The notes beneath the pieces were generated by a model. The model had not been told where the DNA came from. It saw only the letters and a program-made list of their open reading frames with translations, and did not search any database. This document shows positions 16,094 to 27,225 of a DNA stretch of 64,000 nt, in pieces; the stretch's first letter is position 1; every line of letters begins with the position of its first letter. The stretch comes from Lysobacteraceae bacterium P (GTDB taxonomy: Bacteria > Pseudomonadota > Gammaproteobacteria > Xanthomonadales > Xanthomonadaceae): the NCBI GenBank assembly GCA_005503055.1, contig SCOX01000009.1, positions 62,001-126,000 of the forward strand, read 5' to 3'. The position numbers and the translations under genes were made by a program.

Positions 16094-17416
16094 CTACCGC
16101 CGCAACCCCTCACCCGCGACATCGAACCCCTCCGGCATCGGTTCCGCATCGGCGATGCGCGCCTGCGCGCGCGCCAGGCCCGCGCCGGTGAGCGCCCAGA
16201 CCAGCGCGATGGCCGCGCCGAGCAGGGCGGCGATCGCCGGTTGTTGCGCCAGCATGTCCACCAGCGTCTTGGCCCAACCGCTCACCGCGTCCGCGCCGCG
16301 GTAGACGACGCTGTCGATGAAGTTCTTGGCCTTGTACTTGGCCTCCGTCGGGACGACGGTGAACAGCATCTCGCGACCCGGCCGCACGAACGCGTACTCG
16401 CCGAAACGGCGCACCACCATCACCACCGCCAGCACGGCGAACGTCGGCGCGAACGCCAGCCACACGAAGCCGAGCATCGTCACCACCGGCACCGCCACCA
16501 GCAGCGCGGCCAGGCCGAGCCGCTGCACCAGCCGTCCGGTGATGAACAACTGCGAGAGGATCGTCAGGCTCTGCACGATGAAGTCGATGGTGCCGAACAC
16601 GCGCGTCTGGTCGACGCGGTCCGGGAACTTCAGTTCCACCAGTCGCGCCTGTTCGAAATAGAGGAACGTGCTCACGCTCGCCAGCAGCAGCACGAACAGC
16701 GAGATGCCCATCAGGTACGGCGAGCGCAGTACGGTGGTGATGCCCGCGAACGGGTGGCCGCCAAGCGGGCGCGCGCGCGCCGCAGCCGTGAGTTCGTCGC
16801 GCACCGGCTGCGCATCGCGCCAGCGCTGCAGGTTGCGCGCGATGCCGATGCCGACCAGCAACAGCGCTGCCGCCAGCCACAGCAGGCCCGCGTGGCCGAT
16901 GGGCCCGACCAGGGCGATGCCGAGCAACGGCCCGACCAGTCCGCCCAGGCTCGCGCCGGCGGCCATCAGCGCGAACAGCCGCTTGGCCTGCGAGTTGGGG
17001 AACAGATCGACGCACACGCTCCAGATCACCGAAATCGCGATCAGGTTGAACACCGAGATCCAGATGTAGAACGTGCGCGCGATCCACAGGTTCTCCGGAT
17101 CGCTCTGGAAGCCGATCGCGAACAGCGCCAGGTTCACCGCGAAGAAGCCGAACGTCCACGGCAGGATGCGCCGGCGCGGCGCCTTCGAGGCGATCCAGCC
17201 GAACAGCGGCATTGCCGCCAGCGTCGCCAGGAAGGTGCCGGTGAACAGCCATTGCAGGTTGTCCACGCCGCCGGCCACGCCCATCGTTTCGCGCACCGGC
17301 CGCAGCATGAAGTAGCCGGCGAACATCACGAAGAACAGCAGGGCGCCGGTCACGACCGGGCGGACTTCGCCTTCGGCGACGCCGAAGACGCGTGCGATGC
17401 GCGCTTGCCAGTTCAT
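16094..17416 (-). CDS. Multi-spanning transporter (MFS / NTP-NDP-exchanger-like)
   Basis: 440 residues with about 11-12 hydrophobic segments. The region MLRPVRETMG near residue 38 and SVCVDLFPNSQAKRLFALMAAGASLGGLVGP near 145 resemble MFS-type proteins distantly related to ATP/ADP (TLC) translocases that are common in free-living proteobacteria. The cargo is unknown. The ATG at 17416 was used; a TTG one codon upstream is possible. It follows the aldo/keto reductase gene by 43 nt on the same strand, which suggests but does not prove cotranscription. Confidence 0.7.
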   Translation of the reverse strand: MNWQARIARVFGVAEGEVRPVVTGALLFFVMFAGYFMLRPVRETMGVAGGVDNLQWLFTGTFLATLAAMPLFGWIASKAPRRRILPWTFGFFAVNLALFAIGFQSDPENLWIARTFYIWISVFNLIAISVIWSVCVDLFPNSQAKRLFALMAAGASLGGLVGPLLGIALVGPIGHAGLLWLAAALLLVGIGIARNLQRWRDAQPVRDELTAAARARPLGGHPFAGITTVLRSPYLMGISLFVLLLASVSTFLYFEQARLVELKFPDRVDQTRVFGTIDFIVQSLTILSQLFITGRLVQRLGLAALLVAVPVVTMLGFVWLAFAPTFAVLAVVMVVRRFGEYAFVRPGREMLFTVVPTEAKYKAKNFIDSVVYRGADAVSGWAKTLVDMLAQQPAIAALLGAAIALVWALTGAGLARAQARIADAEPMPEGFDVAGEGLRR

Positions 17417-17459
17417 CAAGGCTCCATGCTCAAGGCCAACGTGCCCAAGGCCAACGTGC

Positions 17460-18425
17460 TCACGCCATCGCCGCGATCAACGCTTCGCGCTGTTTCGCAT
17501 CGAGCAGCGATCCGGTGCCGGCGCGCAGGTTGTCGACCTGATGGCGAAGCTTCGAAGTCGCCGGGATCACCACCGTCACCGCCGGGTGGCTGACCACGAA
17601 CTTCAGGATCAGCTGCGCCCACGAATCGGCGCCGACCTCCTTCGCCCACGGCGGCAGCGGTTTGTCGCGCAGTTGCGAGATCAGGCGGCCGTCCTCGAAG
17701 GCGCGGTTGATCATCACCGCGCAACCCAGTTCCTGCGCGAGCGGAAACACGGTCTTCTCCGCGCCGCGCGACACCGGCGAGTAATTGATCTGGATGAAAT
17801 CGGGCTTGTGCTTGCGCATCTCGTCGGCGAGCTGCGCCTGCCCGTCCTCGCGGTAGTGGGTGAGGCCGGTGTACTTCGTCCTGCCCTGCGCCTTGAGCTC
17901 GCGAGCCAGCGCGATCTGCGTGGCGGTGTCGCGCAGGTTGTGCACCTGGAGCAGTTCGACCTTGTCGGTGCGCAGCCGGCGCAGCGTGTCGTTGAACTGC
18001 GCCAGGCCTTCGTCCTTGCCGGTGACGCCCGACAGCTTTGTGGCGATGAACAGCTTGCCGCGCGCGTTGCTGTCCGCGATCAGGTCGCCGAGCACGTCCT
18101 CGGCGGTGCCGTAGGTGGGCGCGGTGTCGATGAGCTTGCCGCCGGCGGCGACGAAGGCATCGAGCACCTCGCGCAGCGGTGCGCGCTCGGCGGCCTGTGC
18201 GCCCACTTCGAAACTGCCCGACGTGCCCATGCCGATCACCGGGATCTTCTCGCCCGAGGACGGAATGGCGCGGGTGATCAGCGTGCCGCTGAACGGCTTG
18301 GGCGCTGCGGCCGCGGCGGCGGCCTTCGCGGGCGGCGCTTCCTGGCTGCATGCGGCCAACGGCGACAGCGCCACTCCGGCGGCGGCCAGGGTGGCGGTGG
18401 AGATGAACTCACGACGGTTGGTCAT
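17460..18425 (-). CDS. Exported aldo/keto reductase, Tat-type lipoprotein
   Basis: 321 residues. The N-terminus NRREFI is a twin-arginine motif, followed by a hydrophobic stretch and a lipobox (LAAC, Cys at about 26). This predicts Tat export and lipid anchoring. The aldo/keto reductase TIM barrel keeps the catalytic tetrad Asp and Tyr (IDTAPTYG), Lys (IATKL) and His (LQVHNL). Most relatives are cytoplasmic NADPH enzymes; Tat export would let the enzyme leave with bound cofactor. The substrate is unknown. It is upstream of the transporter at 16094. Confidence 0.86.
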   Translation of the reverse strand: MTNRREFISTATLAAAGVALSPLAACSQEAPPAKAAAAAAAPKPFSGTLITRAIPSSGEKIPVIGMGTSGSFEVGAQAAERAPLREVLDAFVAAGGKLIDTAPTYGTAEDVLGDLIADSNARGKLFIATKLSGVTGKDEGLAQFNDTLRRLRTDKVELLQVHNLRDTATQIALARELKAQGRTKYTGLTHYREDGQAQLADEMRKHKPDFIQINYSPVSRGAEKTVFPLAQELGCAVMINRAFEDGRLISQLRDKPLPPWAKEVGADSWAQLILKFVVSHPAVTVVIPATSKLRHQVDNLRAGTGSLLDAKQREALIAAMA

Positions 18426-18534
18426 GGTGGTTTTCTCTACACGGCGACGGGAATGCCGACTATGCCGTTGATAGTGGCCACACGTCGTGTAGGCGAGTGC
18501 CGTTCGGCACGGTTCGTGCGACCAGTTGCCGGAT

Positions 18535-19350
18535 TCACACGCCCAGCCGTTGGATCAGCGCCATCGCCGCGGCCGGATTGCGCTCCTTGGCCGCGCTGAT
18601 GAAGAACACGAACACGTCGCGCTTGCGTACCGGTGCGGCCTCCTTCGACAGGTACGGCAACGCATCGGGCTGTCGCCCTTGCGCCCACTCGTGCGCGCGC
18701 TGCGACCACATCGCCAGTTCCTTGTCGGTGTAACCGGTGGGAACGTCGGCACGCGCGCGCATCAGCCGCGCGTAGACGAAATCGGCGGTGACATCGCCGA
18801 AGGACGGGTGTTCGTCCGAATCGGTGAAGACGGTCGCCATGCCGTGCTTGCGCGCCAGCGCGATGTAATCGGCATCGACGAAGTTCGGATCGCGCACGTC
18901 GAGCACGTGCCGCAGCGGCCGGCCTTCGACGGAGGCGGGCAACAGTTGCAGGAACTCGGTGAAGCTGTCGCGCTCGAGGCGCTGTTCGAACTGCCACACG
19001 ATCGGCCCCAGCTTGTCGCCCAGGGACGCGATTCCGCCAAGGAAATCGTCGATCTGCGGCCCGGTCTTCGCCAGTGCGCGCGCCTGCACGATGCGCATCG
19101 GTGCCTTGGCCGAGAACACGAAACCGTCCGGCGTCTCCGAGGCCCACTTGGCGTAGGTGGTCGGTTTTTGCGCGCCGTAGTAGGTGCCGTTGACCTCGAT
19201 CGCGGTGAGTTTGCGGCTGGCGTATTCCAGCTCGCGCCGCTGCACGAGACCCTTGGGATAAAAGTTGTCGCGCCACGGCGCGAAGGTCCATCCGCCGATA
19301 CCGACGCGGATGCCGTCGACGGGGCGCGGGTGTTCTTCGAGGAGGTCCAT
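18535..19350 (-). CDS. DUF72-family protein (YecE-like)
   Basis: 271 residues with the DUF72 TIM-barrel-like pattern (GIGGWTFAPWRDNFYPKGL...YASRKLTAIEVNGTYYG...VWQFEQRL...HVLDVRDPNF...YARLMRA). The biochemical activity of DUF72 proteins is not established. The start at 19350 follows a GGAGG ribosome binding site that overlaps the stop of the VOC gene (19353), so the two genes are translationally close and cotranscribed. Confidence 0.88.
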   Translation of the reverse strand: MDLLEEHPRPVDGIRVGIGGWTFAPWRDNFYPKGLVQRRELEYASRKLTAIEVNGTYYGAQKPTTYAKWASETPDGFVFSAKAPMRIVQARALAKTGPQIDDFLGGIASLGDKLGPIVWQFEQRLERDSFTEFLQLLPASVEGRPLRHVLDVRDPNFVDADYIALARKHGMATVFTDSDEHPSFGDVTADFVYARLMRARADVPTGYTDKELAMWSQRAHEWAQGRQPDALPYLSKEAAPVRKRDVFVFFISAAKERNPAAAMALIQRLGV

Positions 19351-19352
19351 GC

Positions 19353-19790
19353 TCAAGGCGTTCCGGCTTCGGGATTCCAAGGATCGTAACTGCCGAACCA
19401 CCACACGTAGCCTTCGGTGTCGCGGCAGGCGTATCCGCGGCCGCCGTAAGGCTGGTCGGCGATGTCGATGACGACGGTCGCGCCGGCAGCCGTGGCGCGC
19501 GCGTAGTGCGCGTCGGCGTCGGCGACGATCACGCACACACCGTGCGTGGAACGACCGCCGATCTCGTCGGGCTGCGCCATCAGTTTCGCCCAATCGCCGT
19601 CCTTGCCTGCGGAACCGAGCATGATCATGCCGTCGCCCCAGGTCAGCTGTGCATGCAGCACGACCTCGCCGTCCATGTAGACGGCCTGCTTGTCGAACCC
19701 GAACGCGCGGCACAGCCATTCGATCATCGCCGGCGCGTCGCGGTAACTCAGCGTGGGGATCACGGTGCTGCCGTGGCGGGGAGCGGGCAT
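19353..19790 (-). CDS. VOC-family (glyoxalase-like) protein
   Basis: 145 residues, PhnB/glyoxalase-like VOC fold (VIPTLSYRDAPAMIEWLCRAFGF...THGVCVIVADADAHYARATAAGA...YACRDTEGYVWWFGSYDPW). The YVWWFG ending lacks the usual terminal Glu ligand in that place, so metal binding is uncertain. It is third in sequence type among the window's three VOC proteins and is not in the sigma cluster. It is cotranscribed with the DUF72 gene, whose start lies 2 nt past its stop. Confidence 0.85.
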   Translation of the reverse strand: MPAPRHGSTVIPTLSYRDAPAMIEWLCRAFGFDKQAVYMDGEVVLHAQLTWGDGMIMLGSAGKDGDWAKLMAQPDEIGGRSTHGVCVIVADADAHYARATAAGATVVIDIADQPYGGRGYACRDTEGYVWWFGSYDPWNPEAGTP

Positions 19791-19925
19791 GGCGGACTCC
19801 GGGCGGTGCGGAGGCGAAGCATAGCGCCGGGCGGTTAAGCCGATGTCGGTTCGGGCACATCGCGCCTCTCGCGGCTGGGGCAGAATTGGCGCTCACGACA
19901 TCCGTGTCCACGAAGGGAGCAGGCC

Positions 19926-20276
19926 ATGACGCATTACACCGGAGGCTGCCATTGCGGCGGCATCGCCTATGAAGTCGACGGCGAGATCGATCAGGTTCTC
20001 GACTGCAATTGCTCGATGTGCGGCAAGCGGGGCGGGCTGCTGTGGTTCGTGCCGCGCACGGCGTTCAAGCTGACGACACCCGAATCGAACTACCGCACCT
20101 ACACCTTCAACACGCACAAGCTGCAGCACCACTTCTGCCCGACTTGCGGCATCTCGCCGTTCACCGACGGCACCGCGCCCGACGGCACGGCGGTCGCCGC
20201 GATCAACGCGCGTTGTCTGGAGGGTGTGGATCCTTCCTCGCTGAAGATCGTGCAGTACGACGGACGCAGCCGGTAG
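19926..20276 (+). CDS. GFA-family (glutathione-dependent formaldehyde-activating-like) zinc protein
   Basis: 116 residues with all zinc-ligand cysteines of the GFA fold: CHCGG (about residues 8-10), CNCSMCGKRGG (about 28-33) and CPTCG (about 72-75). Founding members promote S-hydroxymethylglutathione formation, but most small GFA proteins have no proven substrate. A GGGAGCAGG ribosome binding site precedes the ATG. It is divergent from the VOC/DUF72 pair with a 135-bp shared upstream region. Confidence 0.88.
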   Translation: MTHYTGGCHCGGIAYEVDGEIDQVLDCNCSMCGKRGGLLWFVPRTAFKLTTPESNYRTYTFNTHKLQHHFCPTCGISPFTDGTAPDGTAVAAINARCLEGVDPSSLKIVQYDGRSR

Positions 20277-20286
20277 GCGGTCGGCG

Positions 20287-20465
20287 CGTTCGTTCGCGCG
20301 AAGGCGGGAATCCAGCGGTCCGACGCATCACACCTCACGGACGCACCGAAGCCCGGGTAAGCGCACCCGGGTTCGGGGTCGCGGTAAGAGCTCCCGGGTA
20401 AGCGACGCGCACCCGGGTTGGAGGCGCGGAAGGTTCTCCCGGGTGCGGCCTTACCCGGGCTACGA
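20287..20465. repeat. REP hairpin and three CCCGGGTAAGCG-type palindromes
   Basis: A GCGAAGGCGGGAATCCA REP half is at 20287-20315. It is followed by CCCGGGTAAGCGCACCCGGG (20352-20371), CTCCCGGGTAAGCGACGCGC...GGG (about 20392-20418) and CTCCCGGGTGCGGCCTTACC...GGG (about 20437-20460). The third is the inverse of the first two. Confidence 0.65.
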
Positions 20466-20486
20466 GGTCTGAACTTGACGATCGAG

Positions 20487-20742
20487 TGGCAGAGACTCGC
20501 TCCCCAGTCTTTTTGCTCGGCACGCCAGAGGATTTGCCTGGATCGCCAGCGGTCTTGCCGGGACGTCGAGGTTCGCCGGCCTGGGGCGCCAGGCAAACGG
20601 GCCAGGAGCTCCAGTAAAAATGCGTGGAGCGCCAGGCAAAAAGACTGGAGCCCGAGGTTCGGAGCCTGGCGCGTCAGGCTCCTGAGCCGGGAACGCCAGG
20701 CAAAAAAACTGGCGCGCCAGGTCGGTGTGCCTGACGCGCCAG
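20487..20742. repeat. Degenerate tandem array: 12 units of 21-22 bp with a palindromic core
   Basis: The tract divides without remainder into twelve 21- or 22-bp units that each end in a 12-bp block close to CTGGNGCGCCAG, a near-palindrome. Between blocks lie 9-10 nt variable spacers. Unit starts are 20487, 20508, 20529, 20550, 20571, 20593, 20615, 20636, 20657, 20678, 20700 and 20721. The best blocks (20709-20720, 20731-20742) are CTGGCGCGCCAG and CTGACGCGCCAG. Units are too diverged for recent slippage, so the block seems to have been kept. The last two units also form the terminator of the gene at 20830. Confidence 0.7.
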
Positions 20743-20743
20743 T
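20702..20743 (-). terminator. Rho-independent terminator of the DUF885 gene
   Basis: On the minus strand a 14-bp stem (ACTGGCGCGTCAGG pairing with CCTGGCGCGCCAGT, one G-T pair, 8-nt loop) is followed directly by seven T. It lies about 90 nt after the stop at 20830. Confidence 0.85.
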
Positions 20744-20829
20744 CTTTGTTTCTCGATGCCGTCCGGCAGCGCCCGACATCCGTGATCGGGCGCCCGACGA
20801 AGCCGCGCGTGGGACGCGCGGCCCGACCC

Positions 20830-22653
20830 TTACTGGATCGGTTCGTCCAGCATCATCTCGCGCACGAAGCGCACCGGCGGGGCGCCGTAGCTCAGCACCT
20901 GGTCGTGGTAGGCCTTGGCGTTGAACTTGTCGCCCAGCTTGGCTTCCACCGCCTTGCGCATGTCGAAGTGCTCCTGCGCGCCGACGAAGTACGTCGGCAG
21001 CTGCGCGCTGGTCAGTTGCGCGCGCACCCACTTGCCGGCGGCCTCGCGCTCCTGCTGGAAGGCCTGCTTGGTCATCAGTTCCATCGCCTGCTCGCGCGTC
21101 CAGTTGTCCACGTGCACGCCCTGGTCGAGGATCGCGTTGGCGATCGTGCGCAGGTAGAACTTCAGCTGCACCAGGCGGAACAGCGGGTCGTTATCGAGGT
21201 AACCCGCGTCGGCCATCATGTCTTCGGTGTAGACCGCCCAACCTTCGGCGAACAGACCCGAGCGCAGCACCGAACGCAGCGTGGAATGCGACTTCACCGA
21301 ATGCGCGCCTTCCAGGTAATGGCCCGGCATCGCCTCGTGGATCGACAGCAGGTGGATCATGCGGCTGTTGTATTCGCGCAGGAACGAATCGACCTGCTCG
21401 GCGCTCCAGTCGTCCGGGATCGGCGAGATCGCGTAATAGGTGTCCAGGCCCTTGTCGAGCGGACCGGGCGAGTCGCAATAGGCCACCGCGACGCCGCGCT
21501 GGAACTCCGGCATCAGGATGATCTTCACCGGATCGTTCGGCACGGTGACCAGATCGTGCTTGCGGGTGAAGTCGGTGGCGTCGGCGAGCGTCTTCTTGGC
21601 GAAGTCGACCACCTGGTCGCGCGCAGGCTTGTCGGCGTAGGCCAGTTCGAGCGCGGCTTCGATCGCCTTCTGCTGCTGTTCCGGCGTCGGGTCCGCCGGC
21701 ATCTGCGGCGCATTGGGCTTGTCCTTCAGCACGGTCTGCGCGATGGCGTACATCTCGCCGCGCACGCGCTTGAGCTCGCCTTCGGCGCGCTGCTTGATCT
21801 CCGCGCGCGACAGCGACGAGTTCAGCGAGAACTGCAGCTTCTCGTCGTACATCTTCTGGCCGATGCGGAAGTCGCCCTTGGCGTTGGGCACCAGCGTCTT
21901 GTCCAGCCAGGTCTGCTGCTCGGCGACGGCCTTGCGCAGGCCTTCGACGGCGGCGTCGAGCTGCTTGCGGTCCTCGCCCTGCAACTGGCCGGCGTTGGGA
22001 ACGATGAAGGTGTCGATCAGGCTGAGGATGCCGGCGTTCTGCTTGGCGACTGTCTCGGCGTGGATCTTCGGCACGCGTGCCGGGTCGATGTTCTCGCGCA
22101 TCTGCGCATAGACCTGCGGGATCTTCTGCATGCGCGCGGTCGCCGACTTCAGGCGCTGCGGCATCGGTGCGAACTCGCGTGCCATCAGGTTGTAGATCGC
22201 GCCGCCGGCCAGGCCGCTGTACACCTGCGGATCCCATGCCCAGCTCTGCAACGTCTCGGTGCTCCAGATGTCGCCGCGCACCTGGTTGCGCAGGATCGCC
22301 GCGTCGATCTGGTTCTCGCGCGAGAGCTTGGCGGTGTCGATCCCGTCCAGTTCGGCGAGGATCTTCTTGGCGAAATCCACCTGCGCCTGGCGGCCGGCGG
22401 CGCTGAGATCGTCGATCTCACCGTCGAAGTCGTGCTTGCCGATCTGCGTGGCGGACACCGGGTTCAGGCGCAGCCAGCCGTCGAGCCATTGCTGGGAGAT
22501 CTCGGCGAATCGCGCATCGACCGCGGCATCGGAGGCGGGCGCGGCGGCCGTGGCCTTGGTGTCGGCGGGAGTGGGCGAGGTTTGCGGCTGGCAGGCGGCC
22601 AGGCTCGCCGTGAGCACGGCGGCGGCGAGCAGGGTAGGGCGGAACGACGGCAT
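20830..22653 (-). CDS. DUF885 zinc metallopeptidase-like lipoprotein
   Basis: 607 residues. The start at 22653 gives a signal peptide with lipobox LAAC (Cys at about 21). Upstream in-frame starts would add no recognised domain. The body is a DUF885 domain (about 50-600) with the zinc motif HEAMPGH, a downstream Glu helix (LFAEGWAVYTEDMM) and the C-terminal GAPPVRFVREMML. Relatives are proposed dipeptidyl or carboxypeptidases of the cell envelope; the substrate is unproven. Xanthomonads carry many such lipoproteins. A strong terminator follows. Confidence 0.88.
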   Translation of the reverse strand: MPSFRPTLLAAAVLTASLAACQPQTSPTPADTKATAAAPASDAAVDARFAEISQQWLDGWLRLNPVSATQIGKHDFDGEIDDLSAAGRQAQVDFAKKILAELDGIDTAKLSRENQIDAAILRNQVRGDIWSTETLQSWAWDPQVYSGLAGGAIYNLMAREFAPMPQRLKSATARMQKIPQVYAQMRENIDPARVPKIHAETVAKQNAGILSLIDTFIVPNAGQLQGEDRKQLDAAVEGLRKAVAEQQTWLDKTLVPNAKGDFRIGQKMYDEKLQFSLNSSLSRAEIKQRAEGELKRVRGEMYAIAQTVLKDKPNAPQMPADPTPEQQQKAIEAALELAYADKPARDQVVDFAKKTLADATDFTRKHDLVTVPNDPVKIILMPEFQRGVAVAYCDSPGPLDKGLDTYYAISPIPDDWSAEQVDSFLREYNSRMIHLLSIHEAMPGHYLEGAHSVKSHSTLRSVLRSGLFAEGWAVYTEDMMADAGYLDNDPLFRLVQLKFYLRTIANAILDQGVHVDNWTREQAMELMTKQAFQQEREAAGKWVRAQLTSAQLPTYFVGAQEHFDMRKAVEAKLGDKFNAKAYHDQVLSYGAPPVRFVREMMLDEPIQ

Positions 22654-22789
22654 GGACGGGTCTCGAAGGGTCGGAACAGGCGGCATGGCCGCGGTCCGCC
22701 GAGGATATCGCCTGCGCGGCCGCCGTCGCATGGGCCGATGGTCGCGAAGGGCTTGCCGAATCTGGCGCCCGCGCCGCGCTTCTACGCGA

Positions 22790-23611
22790 TCAGTCGGCGA
22801 TGCGGATGCGCCTAGGGTGGCTGTAAAGGTTGAGTGAGTCGCCGCGCGCGAACGCGGCCAGGGTGAGGCCGGCCGCCTCGGCGGTGCGGATGGCCAAGTC
22901 GGTCGGGGCGGAAATCGCCACGACCAGGCCGATGCCGGCGGTCGCCGCCTTGTGCACGATCTCGTAGGAGGCGCGCGAGGTGATGACCAGGAAGCCGGCA
23001 TCGCCCGCAAGCGGCGGCGCATGCCGCGCCATCGCGCCGACTAGCTTGTCGAGCGCGTTGTGCCGGCCGACGTCCTCGCGCACCAGCAGGCCGTCCGCAT
23101 GCGCGAAGCCGGCCGCGTGCACGCCACCGCTGAGTGCGTTGAGCGGCTGTCGCTTCGCCAGTTCCGCCAGCGCGATGCGGATCGCCTCCACGCCGACGGT
23201 CGGCCCCGGCGCCACGCGCGGCACCGGGCGCAGCGCGGCCTGCAGGCTCTCCACGCCGCACAGGCCGCAGCCGCTGCGGCCTTCGAGCCCGCGCCTGCGT
23301 TCGGCCAATGCATCGAAGCGCGCCTGCGGGATCGCCGCATGCAACGCGACGCCCTCTTCGTGGCGCACGACATCGACGAGACGAAATTCCTGCGCGCTGG
23401 CGACGATGCCCTCGCTGAGCGCGAAGCCGAGCGCGAAGTCTTCCAGCGACTCGGGGGTAGCCATCATCACGGCGAACGAATCGCCGTTGTAGAGCAGGGC
23501 GACGGGCGCCTCGACGATCACGCGGTCCAGGTGCGGCGCGCGGTCCGCGTGCGGCGCACGATCGTCCGCGCGAAGCCGCAGCACCTGTACGGCCTGCAAC
23601 GGCTCGTTCAT
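22790..23611 (-). CDS. fdhD: Formate dehydrogenase accessory sulfurtransferase FdhD
   Basis: 273 residues. FdhD carries sulfur from IscS to the molybdenum cofactor of formate-dehydrogenase-like enzymes. Visible hallmarks are the conserved cysteine loop GCGLCGVESL (about residues 113-122), FALGFALSEGIV, GVHAAGFA and REDVGRHNALDKLVG. Its start overlaps the stop of the small gene 23608-23844 by 4 nt (ATGA), which in turn overlaps the oxidoreductase gene. The three form one operon, and the oxidoreductase is the likely FdhD client. Confidence 0.93.
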   Translation of the reverse strand: MNEPLQAVQVLRLRADDRAPHADRAPHLDRVIVEAPVALLYNGDSFAVMMATPESLEDFALGFALSEGIVASAQEFRLVDVVRHEEGVALHAAIPQARFDALAERRRGLEGRSGCGLCGVESLQAALRPVPRVAPGPTVGVEAIRIALAELAKRQPLNALSGGVHAAGFAHADGLLVREDVGRHNALDKLVGAMARHAPPLAGDAGFLVITSRASYEIVHKAATAGIGLVVAISAPTDLAIRTAEAAGLTLAAFARGDSLNLYSHPRRIRIAD

Positions 23612-23840
23612 GCCGCGTCCACCAGGCGACGGCCTTTGTCGGTGAGCCACAACACGACGCGCTCGCCGTCCTGTCGGCGTTCGACAAGATCGAGCCCATC
23701 GAAACGCGGATCGTCGCCCAGCGCGGCGAGCAGGCGTTGAAGCTCGCTCAGGCCCAACTGCAGGCGCTTGGCTACGCGGTGGATCGACTGGCCGTCTTCG
23801 GCTTGCAACAGGCGCAGCAACGCGAGCGCGTCGTCGTCGC

Positions 23841-23844
<4 letters not shown>
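23608..23844 (-). CDS. Small helical protein between a molybdo-oxidoreductase and fdhD (winged-helix-like)
   Basis: 78 residues (MSDDDALALLRLLQAEDGQSIHRVAKRLQLGLSELQ...). The pattern helix - helix-turn-helix (VAKRLQLGLSELQRLLAAL) - beta hairpin (LVERRQDGERVVLWLTDKGRRLV) suggests a winged-helix fold. It overlaps both neighbours by 4 nt (ATGA at 23841-23844 and 23608-23611), so translation is coupled across the operon. I do not recognise a named family. It could be a regulator or a maturation helper for the oxidoreductase. Confidence 0.8.
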
Positions 23845-26084
<2,240 letters not shown>

Positions 26085-26232
26085 CGCGTTGCGGCGGGGA
26101 CGGCCTGCGGCCGGCATGCGCGCATCATAGGCCCGCCCGCGCCATGCGGCGATGAGCGCGGATGAAAGCGGCCGACGACGGTGGCATAGTCGCCGGGCCG
26201 CGCCATCGGCGCATCAACGCAGGAACCGTGAC

Positions 26233-27135
26233 ATGCGCCACCCGCCGATGCAGTTCCTGGCGATCTGCCTGTGCCTGCCGCTATGCGCGAGCGCGTTCGC
26301 GCAACCTGCGTGCCCGCCCGATGGCTGGCCGATGGAGCGGCTGGACGCCTTGAAGCAAGCCAGCTTCTCCGTGGTCGATGCGAACGAACGCGGGCACCTT
26401 GCGTTGTCCCTGGCCGAATGCCTCGGCGCGGCCGACGCACGGCTGCGCGACGGCATCGCGTACGAGGCGCTGTCGAACTGGATGCGCAAGGGCGAACTGC
26501 CGCCGGACACGCTGCGTGCGCTGCGCGATCGCCTGTACGCGCAGCTCGCCGGGCCGGACACGGCCGGCTACGCCTGGCCGTTCGCGGCACTGGCGCTGGC
26601 GGAAGTCGCGCGCACCGATCGCGTCGCGCCTTGGATGACGCCGGCCGAACGCTCGACGATGGTGCTGCGCGCGGTGACGTATCTGGAATCGGTGCGCGAT
26701 TACCGCGGCTTCGAGCCGGACGAAGGCTGGCGCCACGGTGTCGCGCACGGGGCCGACTGGCTCATGCAGCTCACGCTGAATCCGGCGCTGGACGGTCCCC
26801 AGTTGCACCGCATCGTCGATGCGGTGGCGACGCAGGCGGTGCCGACGGCGGGCGTGGCGTACGTGTTCGGCGAGCCGCAGCGGCTGGCGGCGCCGGTGGT
26901 CTTCGCCGCGCAGCGTGGTATTCGCGACGAGGCCGGCTGGACCGCGTGGTTCGCCGCGCTTGTGCCGCGCATGGGCGATCCGTCGCAGGCCTGGCGCGAC
27001 CCGCAGTGGTTGGCACGGCGGCACGACCTGGTGGCCTTCCTGCAGGCGATCTACGTCGAGGCCGATCAGTCCACCGACAAGCGCGTACGCATGCTGCTGC
27101 CCGGCGTGGTCGCCGCGCTCAAGGCGCTCGCCTGA
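26233..27135 (+). CDS. DUF2785-family exported protein
   Basis: 300 residues. A signal peptide of about 23 residues (cleaved near AFAQ) precedes a DUF2785 domain with its typical phrases (LRDGIAYEALSNWM, YAWPFAALALAEVARTDRVAPWMTP, DYRGFEPDEGWRHGVAHGADWLMQLTLNPAL, YVFGEPQRLAAPVVFAAQRG). The family's function is unknown. The ATG at 26233 was used; MQFLAIC at 26248 is an alternative start that still leaves a signal peptide. It is divergent from the oxidoreductase operon. Confidence 0.86.
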   Translation: MRHPPMQFLAICLCLPLCASAFAQPACPPDGWPMERLDALKQASFSVVDANERGHLALSLAECLGAADARLRDGIAYEALSNWMRKGELPPDTLRALRDRLYAQLAGPDTAGYAWPFAALALAEVARTDRVAPWMTPAERSTMVLRAVTYLESVRDYRGFEPDEGWRHGVAHGADWLMQLTLNPALDGPQLHRIVDAVATQAVPTAGVAYVFGEPQRLAAPVVFAAQRGIRDEAGWTAWFAALVPRMGDPSQAWRDPQWLARRHDLVAFLQAIYVEADQSTDKRVRMLLPGVVAALKALA

Positions 27136-27225
27136 CGCAAGGCGGCGCAATTCAGAAGGTTCCGATTCAAGCGACCGCTCGATCTGCCGACGATGTCGCC
27201 TCGTTCTCGAAGCGGGGCGCGACCG

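Noticed and set aside
20487-20742. CRISPR array
   Set aside because: Repeated blocks are only about 12 bp and degenerate, spacers are 9-10 nt, and no cas gene is near.
20418-20924. Open frames through the 21-bp array (for example 168 residues from 20418)
   Set aside because: The array period of 21 gives open frames trivially, some units are 22 bp and there is no start signal. Treated as non-coding.
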